Shown piece after piece: positions 1 to 7,109 of a DNA stretch of 13,254 nt. Both the position numbers and the translations under genes were made by a program. Below the pieces are notes generated by a model. It had not been told where the DNA came from. It saw only the letters and a program-made list of their open reading frames with translations, and searched no databases. Positions within the stretch are counted from its first letter, which is position 1; each line of letters opens with the position of its first letter. This DNA comes from Domibacillus sp. (GTDB lineage Bacteria > Bacillota > Bacilli > Bacillales > Domibacillaceae). The stretch spans positions 1 to 13,254 of the forward strand of contig JAPSKG010000036.1 of NCBI GenBank assembly GCA_031177795.1, in the 5' to 3' direction.

Positions 1-489
1 TACAATACGGTCAACAGCAGAATTTAAAAAGAAGACGCTGCCTTCTAATTTTTGTTTTGTTTGTTCATCTAAATGTTCGAACACATACCCTTTTAGTAAA
101 TCGGTTGCTGAAATTTGGTTTTCACAAGCTATTATATACAGCTTATCTTCATTTGTTTTTGCTTTTTCTGTTAATCCTTTTGCAATTAATGGAGCTATGC
201 GCGGAAGAATAGCAGGACCAATCGCCGTTGTTAAAAAAGTGGCGTTTTTAATTGAGTCAATTACTTCATTTTCCTGCTTTAAATTATTTAAACCTGACAC
301 ATTTGTAACAGTGATTGTTTCTTGTGGATCTGCGGCAAGTTTTACCCGGTATTGATTGTTTTCATTTAATTGATTGATGGTTTGTTCTGCAATATCCACA
401 AATGTTACATGATAACCGGATTTTGAAAAAAGGGCTCCAATAAACCCTCTGCCAATGTTTCCGGCCCCAAAATGTACTGCTGATTTCAT
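1..489 (-). CDS. mtlD: Mannitol-1-phosphate 5-dehydrogenase, N-terminal part (runs off the left edge)
   Basis: Seen: a reading frame of 163 codons from an ATG at 489 stays open to base 1. The N-terminus reads MKSAVHFGAGNIGRGFIG, the NAD-binding glycine-rich signature of MtlD, followed by a Rossmann beta strand (VTFVDIAEQ) near residues 28-36 and an ACENQ-type stretch near residues 125-130. Known: the enzyme oxidises mannitol 1-phosphate to fructose 6-phosphate with NAD in the cytoplasm and is usually about 380 residues, so a little under half is visible. The start is supported by an AAGGA ribosome binding site that lies inside the end of mtlR. The mtlR stop codon is only 5 nt upstream, which implies co-transcription and perhaps translational coupling. 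The C-terminal catalytic domain is outside the window and cannot be judged. Confidence 0.95.
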   Translation of the reverse strand, partial: MKSAVHFGAGNIGRGFIGALFSKSGYHVTFVDIAEQTINQLNENNQYRVKLAADPQETITVTNVSGLNNLKQENEVIDSIKNATFLTTAIGPAILPRIAPLIAKGLTEKAKTNEDKLYIIACENQISATDLLKGYVFEHLDEQTKQKLEGSVFFLNSAVDRIV

Positions 490-494
490 TTAAA

Positions 495-2585
495 TCATTC
501 CTTTATCAAGTTAGTCTGGAGATAGTCTGAAAAAATTTCTTCTAGCTTTGCGCGGATCATCTCCTCATTCGATGAGGAAAAAATCATCATTGCTTCATTG
601 CTTTCAATTAAACTTGTGCTAAGCAAGCTAATAATTTCTTGTTGTTTCGGGCTTAATTTCTCTGGAGCCAGCATAAGCAGCAAACTTTTCATATACATCT
701 TGTTTCCATCCATCCCTTTAATCAAACAAGGTTCTTTTAAATGGGAAATTTGAAAAATAAGTTCATAAACATGATGGCTTTTGCAATGGAAAAGCCCCAT
801 CCCTGTGTTCGGAATTCCGAGACCGCCTTTTTTTTCACGTTCTTGCAATGCTTGCATTACATCGGCTTTGTTAGATAAAAGCTTTTCCTGCTCGGCTTTT
901 TTCAACATTTCTTTAATTGTTTGCTCGCATCCTTTTACACTCGGCATTCTGTAAACGCGCAGATTTTGAACAAGAGCTTCAATACTTTGATGAACATCTT
1001 TTAACTCTTTCAGCATATCGCCTAACGGCCGATTTGCTTTTCCAGTTAACGAAACTTCCTGTAAAGATGCGTTTCGATATTTTTTATTTTTTGTTACGTT
1101 TTCTATGTTTTTCTGCAAAAAGCTTTTAATAACCGTTATATCTTCTTTGCTTAATAATGGGGTAACTAAAATATACTCCCTGTTTATAAATGGAAGACGG
1201 ACTGTAGAAATCACAACATCATACTGGTGCAAATTTTCTTGCTGATGAACTTCTTTAATCGATTTAATTTCCACCGTGTCAATTTCAAACACTTCTTTTT
1301 TAATTCGGCTTGCAAGCATTCTGGAAGTGCCGATGCCAGTAGGGCAAATGACCACTGCTTTTATTGAAATTTCTTCTTCCCTCATAACCAAGGCGGAACC
1401 AAAATGGAGAACAATAAAAGCTATCTCATCATCAGGGAAATTATCTATTTCTTTAAATTCTTTTTCCACACTGTTTTTTACAGCTAAAAACAAAACTGGA
1501 TATTTTTTTTTAATTTCTTTTGTTAACGGATTAAACAGGGTCATTTTTTCTTTAATTCGAAACAAAGAGGGCTCCATATGGGCAAGAAGCCCCTGGAACA
1601 ACGAAAAATCCTTTGTTAAATCTACATGAAGCTGTCCGGAAACATTTTGAATTACCTTTTTAATCATTTTGCCCAGCACCACACTATCATATGGAACAGC
1701 ATTGGCTTCTTGAAGCTTTGACCCTTTTAGCACAGCTGTTAAATAAACAATATCTTCTTCGGTGAACAAAACAGGGAAAGCTGATTCCAACCTTGCACAT
1801 ATATATTGAATTTGACTGAGTTCACCTGTTTCTTCCTTTGGGTATGCTGCTTTTTTTAGGAAAAAGCCGGCTTCTGTTCTTTGCATTGAAATGCAAATAT
1901 GCACAATCAACCCGATATAGTCACTGTCGGCCAGACGTGAATACCGGCTGTTCATCGTTTCGTTTACAAGCCGGTCAATGGCCAGTAAGTATTCTGGAAG
2001 AAAAAAGTGCAACACCTTTTCTTGTTTGTAGTTTCCTTTTTCAAGCGAAAACAAGTTTTCCATGATTTCTTCATAGAAATAAAGCAAAAAATAATTAGCC
2101 AGAGCTTTTCGTTTGTTTTCCTCGCTTCCGTTCAGTTCTACTCCGACACCTCTTTTTCTGCTGAGTGTAAGTTGAAAGTTTTCAAGCCATTCGGTTACCT
2201 CATCCAGGTATGTTGACAGCGTGGTTATGCTGACACCTAAGTCGGTGGCTAATCCTTGAATTTTAAATGATTCTGCTTCTTGAAACAAAGCTAAAATCAG
2301 CTGTAATTTTCTTTCTTTAGGTGTTTGATCAATAGGCTGGCTGCCTGACACATATTGGATAAGCCGAAATATTTGCTCATTTTTCCCTTCAATCAATAGC
2401 CCTTCATTTGCATTTCTTGCTAAACGAAGTTGAAATTGCTGAAGAATTTTTTCAACTGCTTTTAAATCTCTTTGAATCGTCCTCATGCTTACATTTAACG
2501 AATTGGCAATGGAAAAAGCTGTATGCTTCCCGGATGTTTTGATAATCAGTTCAATGATCGCTTTTTCCCTTGATGTGATATACAT
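495..2585 (-). CDS. mtlR: MtlR, PTS-regulated transcriptional activator of the mannitol operon
   Basis: The 696-residue protein has the full MtlR architecture. An N-terminal helix-turn-helix covers about 1-60 (NVSMRTIQRDL), and a second HTH-like segment about 90-150. PRD1 is near 195-290 with His229 (LIVHICIS) and PRD2 near 300-400 with His336 (LLAHMEPSL) and His394 (IVLHFGSAL). A GatB-like EIIB domain has Cys414 (VVICPTGIGTSR), and a C-terminal MtlA-like EIIA domain has His600 (GLFHCKSH). Known: in Bacillus MtlR, phosphorylation of PRD2 by HPr activates, while modification of the EIIB Cys and EIIA His inhibits, so those control sites are retained here. The second PRD1 histidine appears replaced by Val285. 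The ATG at 2585 has a GAGGTG ribosome binding site. It lies between mtlA and mtlD and is probably transcribed with them through a leaky terminator. Confidence 0.95.
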   Translation of the reverse strand: MYITSREKAIIELIIKTSGKHTAFSIANSLNVSMRTIQRDLKAVEKILQQFQLRLARNANEGLLIEGKNEQIFRLIQYVSGSQPIDQTPKERKLQLILALFQEAESFKIQGLATDLGVSITTLSTYLDEVTEWLENFQLTLSRKRGVGVELNGSEENKRKALANYFLLYFYEEIMENLFSLEKGNYKQEKVLHFFLPEYLLAIDRLVNETMNSRYSRLADSDYIGLIVHICISMQRTEAGFFLKKAAYPKEETGELSQIQYICARLESAFPVLFTEEDIVYLTAVLKGSKLQEANAVPYDSVVLGKMIKKVIQNVSGQLHVDLTKDFSLFQGLLAHMEPSLFRIKEKMTLFNPLTKEIKKKYPVLFLAVKNSVEKEFKEIDNFPDDEIAFIVLHFGSALVMREEEISIKAVVICPTGIGTSRMLASRIKKEVFEIDTVEIKSIKEVHQQENLHQYDVVISTVRLPFINREYILVTPLLSKEDITVIKSFLQKNIENVTKNKKYRNASLQEVSLTGKANRPLGDMLKELKDVHQSIEALVQNLRVYRMPSVKGCEQTIKEMLKKAEQEKLLSNKADVMQALQEREKKGGLGIPNTGMGLFHCKSHHVYELIFQISHLKEPCLIKGMDGNKMYMKSLLLMLAPEKLSPKQQEIISLLSTSLIESNEAMMIFSSSNEEMIRAKLEEIFSDYLQTNLIKE

Positions 2586-2627
2586 GCTTACACCTCACTT
2601 CCAATCTTGCTGCAAGAGAAAACAGGA

Positions 2628-2658
2628 AATAGAAAAGCGCTTGACGCGCTTTTCTATT
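2628..2658 (-). terminator. Intercistronic hairpin between mtlA and mtlR
   Basis: Bases 2628-2640 are the perfect reverse complement of 2646-2658, a 13-bp stem with a 5-nt loop. Read on the minus strand the stem contains AAAAGCGC/GCGCTTTT and is followed by CTATTTCC, so it resembles a weak factor-independent terminator. It begins 15 nt after the mtlA stop codon and ends about 40 nt before mtlR. Inference: a partial terminator or mRNA-stabilising 3' end that keeps mtlR-mtlD expression below that of mtlA. Confidence 0.8.
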
Positions 2659-2672
2659 CATAAATACCTTAT

Positions 2673-4580
2673 TTATTGCTTTCCGTTTAAGATCTCGATA
2701 ATTTCGTTTGCTGTTTTGGCGTTAACCATTTTTTCAATATTCTCCATTTCAGAGCATGTAACCGCAATTCCTGATAGTATTTCCAGATGTGTGCCGTCTT
2801 TTCCCGCAATACCAAAGATAATCCGCACTTGATTGCCATCAAAGTCCACTCCATTTGGAACTTGAATAACTGTGAATCCTGACGCAATAACTTCTTTTTT
2901 TGCTTCCTCTGTTCCATGGGGAATAGCTACATCATTTCCCATGTACGTCGATGTCATTTCATCACGTTCTACCATTGCTTCAATATAGTTTTCATTTACA
3001 TATCCGGCCTGATGTAAAACCGCACCTGCAAAGCGAATCGCTTCTTCTTTATTTTCAAATGATTGATTTAAGAAAATATTTTCTTTTAAAAGCAAGCCAT
3101 TGTTTTCATTTGGATGATTGCCTGGAACATTTTCTTCCGCTTCTGCTGCGATTTCCTCAAGTTCATCTTTTCCGCTGTTTTGCAGGCGGCTAATAAGCTT
3201 GTCGTATTCTGGACTTGATAAAAAGTTGTCGACAGATACATGGAAAGCGTTTGGAAGCTTGTTTTGCGCTCTTGGTGTTAGTTCTTCTTGCGTAATAACA
3301 ATTTGAGCATCAGACGGCAAGTTGCTGATGGCCGTGTTTGTGACTGAAACATCAATTCCTGCTTCCCGCACTTTTTTCCGAAGAAGCGAAGCACCCATAG
3401 CACTTGACCCCATACCCGCATCACAAGCAAAAACAATTTTGTGCGCGTTTTGCGGAAAACCACCCGGATTTGATGCAAACACATTTGCAACTGAGCTTGT
3501 TTTCCCCTTTATTTCCTGCATTTTTTTTGCTGCATCTTCAATATTCTCTTCGGTTTGCTTGCCTGTTTTTAAAATAAAAGAAGCCGTTACAAATGACACA
3601 GCAGCAGCTACAAGGATGGCTGCAAAGTTAGCAATGTATGCACTCGCATGATGCGGCGTAACAGCTGCAATCGCAATGACACTGCCCGGTGATGCAGGCG
3701 CGAATAAGCCTCCGCCTAAAAGAACCAGGGTGAATACTCCGCTCATCCCGCCAAGAATAACGGAGAAAAACAACATCGGGCGCATTAAAATGTAAGGAAA
3801 GTAAATTTCATGAATCCCGCCGAAAAAGTGGATAAGTGCTGCTCCCGGCGCTGATCGTTTGGCCGTTCCTTTGCCAAAAATCATGTAGGCAAGCAATACT
3901 CCAAACCCAGGACCAGGATTGGCTTCAAGTAAAAACAGGGCAGACTGTCCTAGCTGTTTTACTTGTTCAACGCCAATTGGCGAAAGAACACCATGATTAA
4001 TAGCGTTGTTTAAAAACAAAACTTTGGCTGGTTCAATTAAGATGCTCGTTAATGGCAGCAGTCCCGTTGCAATCAACCAGTCCACACCTGTCACAAGCCA
4101 GCCTGTAAAAACTTTTACAGCCGGACCGATCGCTAAAAACGCTAAAATTGCCAGCATTCCGCCTAAAATACCTGCAGAAAAATTGTTGACCAGCATTTCA
4201 AAACCGGCTTTTACTTTTCCTTCAATCCACTGGTCAAACTTCTTGATTGCATAACCACCGAACGGACCCATTACCATGGCGCCTAAAAACATTGGGATAT
4301 CTACTCCTGCAATAACACCCATTGTGGCTATTGCACCAACAACTGCCCCGCGCTGATCATGGACTAGTTTACCGCCGGTATACCCGATCAACAAAGGAAG
4401 CAGGTACGTAACCATTGGCCCGACCATTTTGGCAAGGCTTTCATTTGGAAGAAAGCCTGTTGGAATAAAAAGGGCTGTAATCAAACCCCAGGCGATAAAA
4501 GCCGAAATATTCGGCATAACCATTGAACTTAAGAAGTTCCCAAACTTCTGGACAGCGACTTTCATATTAGATTGAGCCAT
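2673..4580 (-). CDS. mtlA: Mannitol-specific PTS permease EIICBA (full fusion)
   Basis: This 635-residue protein imports mannitol across the membrane and phosphorylates it. The EIIC membrane domain covers about 1-340, with the substrate-binding loop GGIHEIYFPY at 254-263. The EIIB domain covers about 378-470 and carries phosphocysteine Cys386 in FACDAGMGSSAMG. An acidic, Glu/Asn-rich linker (about 471-495) joins it to the EIIA domain (about 496-635), with phosphohistidine His555 in VAIPHGT. Length and domain order match the E. coli type of MtlA, whereas B. subtilis uses an EIICB protein plus separate MtlF; no separate mtlF lies between mtlA and mtlD here. The ATG is preceded by AAAGGAAG (4589-4596) with 8-nt spacing. 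It is the first gene of the operon. Confidence 0.97.
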   Translation of the reverse strand: MAQSNMKVAVQKFGNFLSSMVMPNISAFIAWGLITALFIPTGFLPNESLAKMVGPMVTYLLPLLIGYTGGKLVHDQRGAVVGAIATMGVIAGVDIPMFLGAMVMGPFGGYAIKKFDQWIEGKVKAGFEMLVNNFSAGILGGMLAILAFLAIGPAVKVFTGWLVTGVDWLIATGLLPLTSILIEPAKVLFLNNAINHGVLSPIGVEQVKQLGQSALFLLEANPGPGFGVLLAYMIFGKGTAKRSAPGAALIHFFGGIHEIYFPYILMRPMLFFSVILGGMSGVFTLVLLGGGLFAPASPGSVIAIAAVTPHHASAYIANFAAILVAAAVSFVTASFILKTGKQTEENIEDAAKKMQEIKGKTSSVANVFASNPGGFPQNAHKIVFACDAGMGSSAMGASLLRKKVREAGIDVSVTNTAISNLPSDAQIVITQEELTPRAQNKLPNAFHVSVDNFLSSPEYDKLISRLQNSGKDELEEIAAEAEENVPGNHPNENNGLLLKENIFLNQSFENKEEAIRFAGAVLHQAGYVNENYIEAMVERDEMTSTYMGNDVAIPHGTEEAKKEVIASGFTVIQVPNGVDFDGNQVRIIFGIAGKDGTHLEILSGIAVTCSEMENIEKMVNAKTANEIIEILNGKQ

Positions 4581-4616
4581 ATATTTTTCTTCCTTTCGAA
4601 TGTACTAACATCCTTT

Positions 4617-4645
4617 ATGATAAGGCACGGTTTTTCTCCATTCAA
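4617..4645 (-). promoter_or_regulatory. Predicted sigma-A promoter of mtlA
   Basis: On the minus strand a -35 box TTGAAT (4640-4645) and a -10 box TATCAT (4617-4622, one mismatch to TATAAT) are separated by exactly 17 bp. The start point would be near 4610, giving a leader of about 30 nt that contains the mtlA ribosome binding site. The imperfect -35 suits an activator-dependent promoter. Confidence 0.65.
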
Positions 4646-4663
4646 TAAAGAAGAAAACTAGCT

Positions 4664-4684
4664 TTGTCGCAGCTTTCTGGACAA
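4664..4684 (-). promoter_or_regulatory. Possible MtlR operator upstream of mtlA
   Basis: The 21-bp element starts with TTGTC and ends with GACAA, with further partial symmetry (CAG/CTG) inside. It lies 18 bp upstream of the predicted mtlA -35 box. The outer arms agree with the published B. subtilis MtlR target TTGNCACA-N4-TGTGNCAA, but the inner CACA/TGTG positions are poor and spacing is off by one. I infer MtlR binding from the position and outer arms. No convincing cre site was seen near it. Confidence 0.45.
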
Positions 4685-4938
4685 AATTAATGTATCACTA
4701 AGAACTTTTCCTTTCTTTCCCTAATATGTGCACAAAAATGGAAAAAGAAACATGCTGTCTACTGCAAAAATGTAAATTTATTAAGCTTAAAAAGCTGGAA
4801 AAGTGTTTTTTGAAGTTGTGCGTTTTAGCATTGTTAACAACAGGAAACTATGCCCGTAACTCTTACCTGTTTTACGAATAAATAAAAAGAAGTTGCACTT
4901 AGTTTCCGTTACTTGTTAGGAAATTGGAGGGAAAAAGA

Positions 4939-5235
4939 ATGATTAATTTGCCCAATTGCCCTCAGTGCCAATCTGAATATACATACGAGGATGGAACACT
5001 TTTCATTTGTCCAGAATGCAGCCATGAATGGGCAGCCGCTTCAGAAACAAAAACAAGCGAGAACCAACAATTAATCAAAGTTTCAAATGGGAATGTGTTA
5101 ATTGATGGGGACACGGTTACTGTTATGATCAAAGAAGAAACGTTTCATTTTCTTTTAAACAACAACAAAGCGCCAAAATTACTCTGGCGCTTTGTTCATT
5201 TTTCTATATACAATAATGTAATTTACAATCATTAA
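4939..5235 (+). pseudogene. phnA: Truncated PhnA/YjdM-like zinc-ribbon protein
   Basis: Residues 1-62 match the PhnA (YjdM) family. A zinc ribbon has C7-x2-C10 (NCPQCQSEYTYEDG) and C24-x2-C27 (ICPECSHEW), followed by NGNVLIDGDTVTV. The family normally continues with about 45 residues of small beta-barrel (VKGSS... to KLKSEFVKK). Here similarity stops near base 5124 and the frame runs 36 residues through a terminator hairpin and antisense to the neighbouring gene. I found no remnant of the missing barrel in the other two frames, so this looks like a deletion rather than a single frameshift. The ATG at 4939 is chosen over the in-frame TTG at 4924 because TTGGAGGGA directly precedes it at a good distance. 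The truncated product might still fold as a zinc ribbon; its function is unknown. Confidence 0.7.
5164..5204. terminator. Bidirectional terminator containing the stop codon of the TVP38-family gene
   Basis: Bases 5164-5175 and 5185-5196 form a perfect 12-bp stem (AACAAAGCGCCA against TGGCGCTTTGTT) with a 9-nt loop. On the plus strand it is followed by a T-rich tract (TTCATTTTTC). The TAA of the minus-strand gene (5179-5181) lies in the loop and its last codons form part of the stem. It would end transcription of both converging genes. Confidence 0.85.
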
Positions 5236-5805
5236 GATAATCACGTATGCTCCGTACAAGCCAAAAGAAAACAGTTTGTTTTCAGAAAAACTCGCGCCTG
5301 CAAAAGATAGCAGCAAAATATTTGGCAGCTTTCCTATTGCTGAAGCAATAAAGAAAATCAGCCCATTTACTTTGCTTAACCCACAAATAATATTAACTAA
5401 AGGAGAAGGCACAATAGGAACTAAACGAACAAATAATATAGCAAGAAAAGCATTTTTATTCAGCTTTTCCTCGTATTCTTTTACTTGCGGATATTGTTCC
5501 ATCTTGGTTTGTGCCCATTCTTTAAACCCATAGCGGGCAATATAGAAAAATAGCATTGTTCCGATCATAGCCCCACCCAGCGTAATAATAACACCTTGGG
5601 CAGTGCCGAAAATTCCACCGATCAACCCGGCCAGTACAGGAAACGGGACAATTGGGAAAAACACGCAAATTGCCACCAGCAGCATGCTAACAAGAATGGA
5701 GTAAGTGCCTCCTTCGTTAACCAATTGCAGCAACTGCTCTTTTTGAGTAATACCCAACAAGAGAATGCTGGCAATCACAATCAGACTGACGATTCTTTTT
5801 ATCAT
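5179..5805 (-). CDS. TVP38/TMEM64 (SNARE-associated, DedA-like) membrane protein
   Basis: The 208-residue protein is strongly hydrophobic. Membrane segments lie near 4-20, 36-66, 72-92, 120-140, 148-170 and 182-200. Family features are the proline-rich FFPIVPFPVLAGLIGG (49-64), a Gly-rich segment at about 67-91 ending in FYIAR, RLVPIVPSPLVN (127-138) and IGKLPNILLLSFAG (157-170). Known: relatives such as B. subtilis YqeD and YtxB are poorly characterised, and DedA/VTT-superfamily members have been linked to lipid scrambling or flippase activity. From memory it most resembles YqeD. The ATG is supported by AGAGGTG about 5 nt upstream (within 5807-5815). It converges on the phnA remnant and shares its terminator. 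No partner gene is apparent, although psd lies just upstream on the same strand. Confidence 0.9.
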   Translation of the reverse strand: MIKRIVSLIVIASILLLGITQKEQLLQLVNEGGTYSILVSMLLVAICVFFPIVPFPVLAGLIGGIFGTAQGVIITLGGAMIGTMLFFYIARYGFKEWAQTKMEQYPQVKEYEEKLNKNAFLAILFVRLVPIVPSPLVNIICGLSKVNGLIFFIASAIGKLPNILLLSFAGASFSENKLFSFGLYGAYVIILMIVNYIIVYRKMNKAPE

Positions 5806-6134
5806 AAAGCACCTCTTTTTTCCTGACGTTTCTGTTTTTAGTGTACCATACCTGCTGGAAGAAAAGCCTGTTTCTTTCTTTGCTTTTATTCATTCAAACT
5901 ATGATTTTGGGAATTCGCCTACTAATTACAGATAACTTTTTTTCCTTTTTACAGGTTAATGATTATTCCATAACTTCCGCAAAATTAGGAAATAAAAAAA
6001 CACGGACCACCGGATAAGCGATTCATAGTTTTTTATTCATGAGTCATACTTTTATGCTATTCGCTTTCCCGTCAGCCCCATTTTAAAAATTTTTTCTCTT
6101 TTTTCATTGCTGTAAAACGATTCTAAAACGTGTT
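5806..6134. other. Noncoding gap between the TVP38-family gene and psd
   Basis: No credible gene is visible on either strand. Near 5806-5860 the minus strand has a possible extended -10 (TGGTACACT) that could serve the TVP38-family gene. At 6016-6066 there is an imperfect long-range stem (AAGCGA with TCGCTT, plus ATAG with CTAT). On the minus strand it is followed, after a GC-rich segment, by a run of seven T (6001 leftwards), which might be a poor psd terminator. Its role is uncertain. Confidence 0.4.
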
Positions 6135-6926
6135 TTATAAAAGTTTGCTTGAAATTGATCCAATTTTTTCTCCATACTTTACTTCTTGTCCTGGATTTAA
6201 ATCTGCAGTGAATTGGAAATTTTCGTTTTCTATTAACAAAATAACTGTCGACCCGAAGGAAAAGTAAGCAAGCTCTTCTCCTGGCTCTATGCTTTCATGT
6301 TGATTGGTCAAATGAATGCTGTTTACGTTTAACGCTCCAACTTTCACAACTGCCACATTTTTATGAATGCTTTTTATTTCTGTTATTGTGCGAAAATTTG
6401 TGGACAGTGGCCTTTCTCCATATTTTAAGCCAAAGCGGTTTACGGGATAAGACTTGCCGCCAAGCGTCCAATTTGATGTAACGGTTCCTTTAACCGGACT
6501 GTGGATTCTATGATAATGCCGGGGAGATAAGTAAAAAATAATATACATCCCATTTTTGTATTTATCCGCTTTTTCCCTGCTTCCCAGCATTTCTTTTAAG
6601 CCAAGCTGGTTATTTTTCACTTTGTATGCTTCTTTTTCATTTATTGGCCCGAATGCACTTATTACTCCATCTACTGGACTGACAAAAACGCTTTGCTCAT
6701 TATCAATAGGCCGTGTACCCGGCTTTAACAGACGGGTAAACAAATGCTGCAGGCTACTGTATTCAGTTAAAGGCAACGCCATTTCTTGTTGATTAATTTT
6801 ATAAACTTTTGCAAACAGCGGAACCAGACGCCTGCTCGCTCTCGACTTCGTTACGCTCATAAGCTGTTTGGATACAAACCGGTTACCCGTTAGTTCTACG
6901 AACGCTTTAAGAAACAATTTTAACAA
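6135..6926 (-). CDS. psd: Phosphatidylserine decarboxylase proenzyme
   Basis: The 263-residue protein equals the B. subtilis Psd in length as I recall it. It decarboxylates phosphatidylserine to phosphatidylethanolamine at the membrane, using a pyruvoyl group made by self-cleavage. The maturation motif is F224-G225-S226-T227, with cleavage expected between Gly225 and Ser226. The catalytic triad residues are visible as Asp86 (SPVDGV), His142 (YHRIHSP) and Ser226. YLSPRHYHRIHSP and YPVNRFGLKYG are typical family blocks. The start codon is TTG at 6926, supported by AGGGGGG (6935-6941) with 8-nt spacing. psd is transcribed divergently from pssA, which makes its substrate; in B. subtilis the two are in one operon. 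Confidence 0.96.
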   Translation of the reverse strand: MLKLFLKAFVELTGNRFVSKQLMSVTKSRASRRLVPLFAKVYKINQQEMALPLTEYSSLQHLFTRLLKPGTRPIDNEQSVFVSPVDGVISAFGPINEKEAYKVKNNQLGLKEMLGSREKADKYKNGMYIIFYLSPRHYHRIHSPVKGTVTSNWTLGGKSYPVNRFGLKYGERPLSTNFRTITEIKSIHKNVAVVKVGALNVNSIHLTNQHESIEPGEELAYFSFGSTVILLIENENFQFTADLNPGQEVKYGEKIGSISSKLL

Positions 6927-6934
6927 TGAACAAG

Positions 6935-6941
6935 CCCCCCT
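6935..6941 (-). promoter_or_regulatory. Ribosome binding site deciding the TTG start of psd
   Basis: The minus strand carries AGGGGGG eight bases before the TTG at 6926. No in-frame ATG with a comparable Shine-Dalgarno sequence lies nearby, so TTG is the most likely start. Confidence 0.75.
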
Positions 6942-7024
6942 GTATATAAAAACAAGTCTCCTGAATTCCTGTTGCCCGAGTTAGGAGAGAGAAAATAAAA
7001 AATGGCTATTCTTCGACAAAATTT

Positions 7025-7053
7025 ATTATAGTTTTCTTAATTGCCAAAGTAAA
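7025..7053 (-). promoter_or_regulatory. Predicted sigma-A promoter of psd
   Basis: The minus strand has a perfect -10 TATAAT (7025-7030) and a -35-like TTTACT (7048-7053) with a 17-bp spacer. The start point would be near 7018, giving a leader of about 90 nt. It overlaps the promoter region of the divergent pssA. Confidence 0.6.
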
Positions 7054-7062
7054 TGATATACT
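7054..7062 (+). promoter_or_regulatory. Extended -10 promoter element of pssA
   Basis: TGATATACT fits the extended -10 form TG-N-TATAAT with one mismatch; the -35 region (TTCTTA, 7034-7039) is poor. The T and G come from an in-frame ATG at 7053, so that ATG would lie upstream of the transcript and the downstream ATG at 7110 is preferred. Confidence 0.6.
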
Positions 7063-7109
7063 TACGTTACACAAACTTAGAAATAACCGTTAATTCAGAT
7101 GGAGAAAAA

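Noticed and set aside
2628..2658. Hairpin between mtlA and mtlR read as a cre site
   Set aside because: The GAAAAGCGCTT core lacks the TG and the CA ends of the cre consensus; the stem-loop interpretation explains it better.
2687..3651. Several frames antisense to or overlapping mtlA (e.g. 2951-3193, 3278-3490)
   Set aside because: They are shadows of the strongly supported mtlA frame and have no ribosome binding sites or recognisable products.
4831..4840. TTGTTAACAA palindrome as a second BirA box
   Set aside because: The half-sites are fused without the 14-16 bp spacing BirA needs, and no biotin gene is adjacent.
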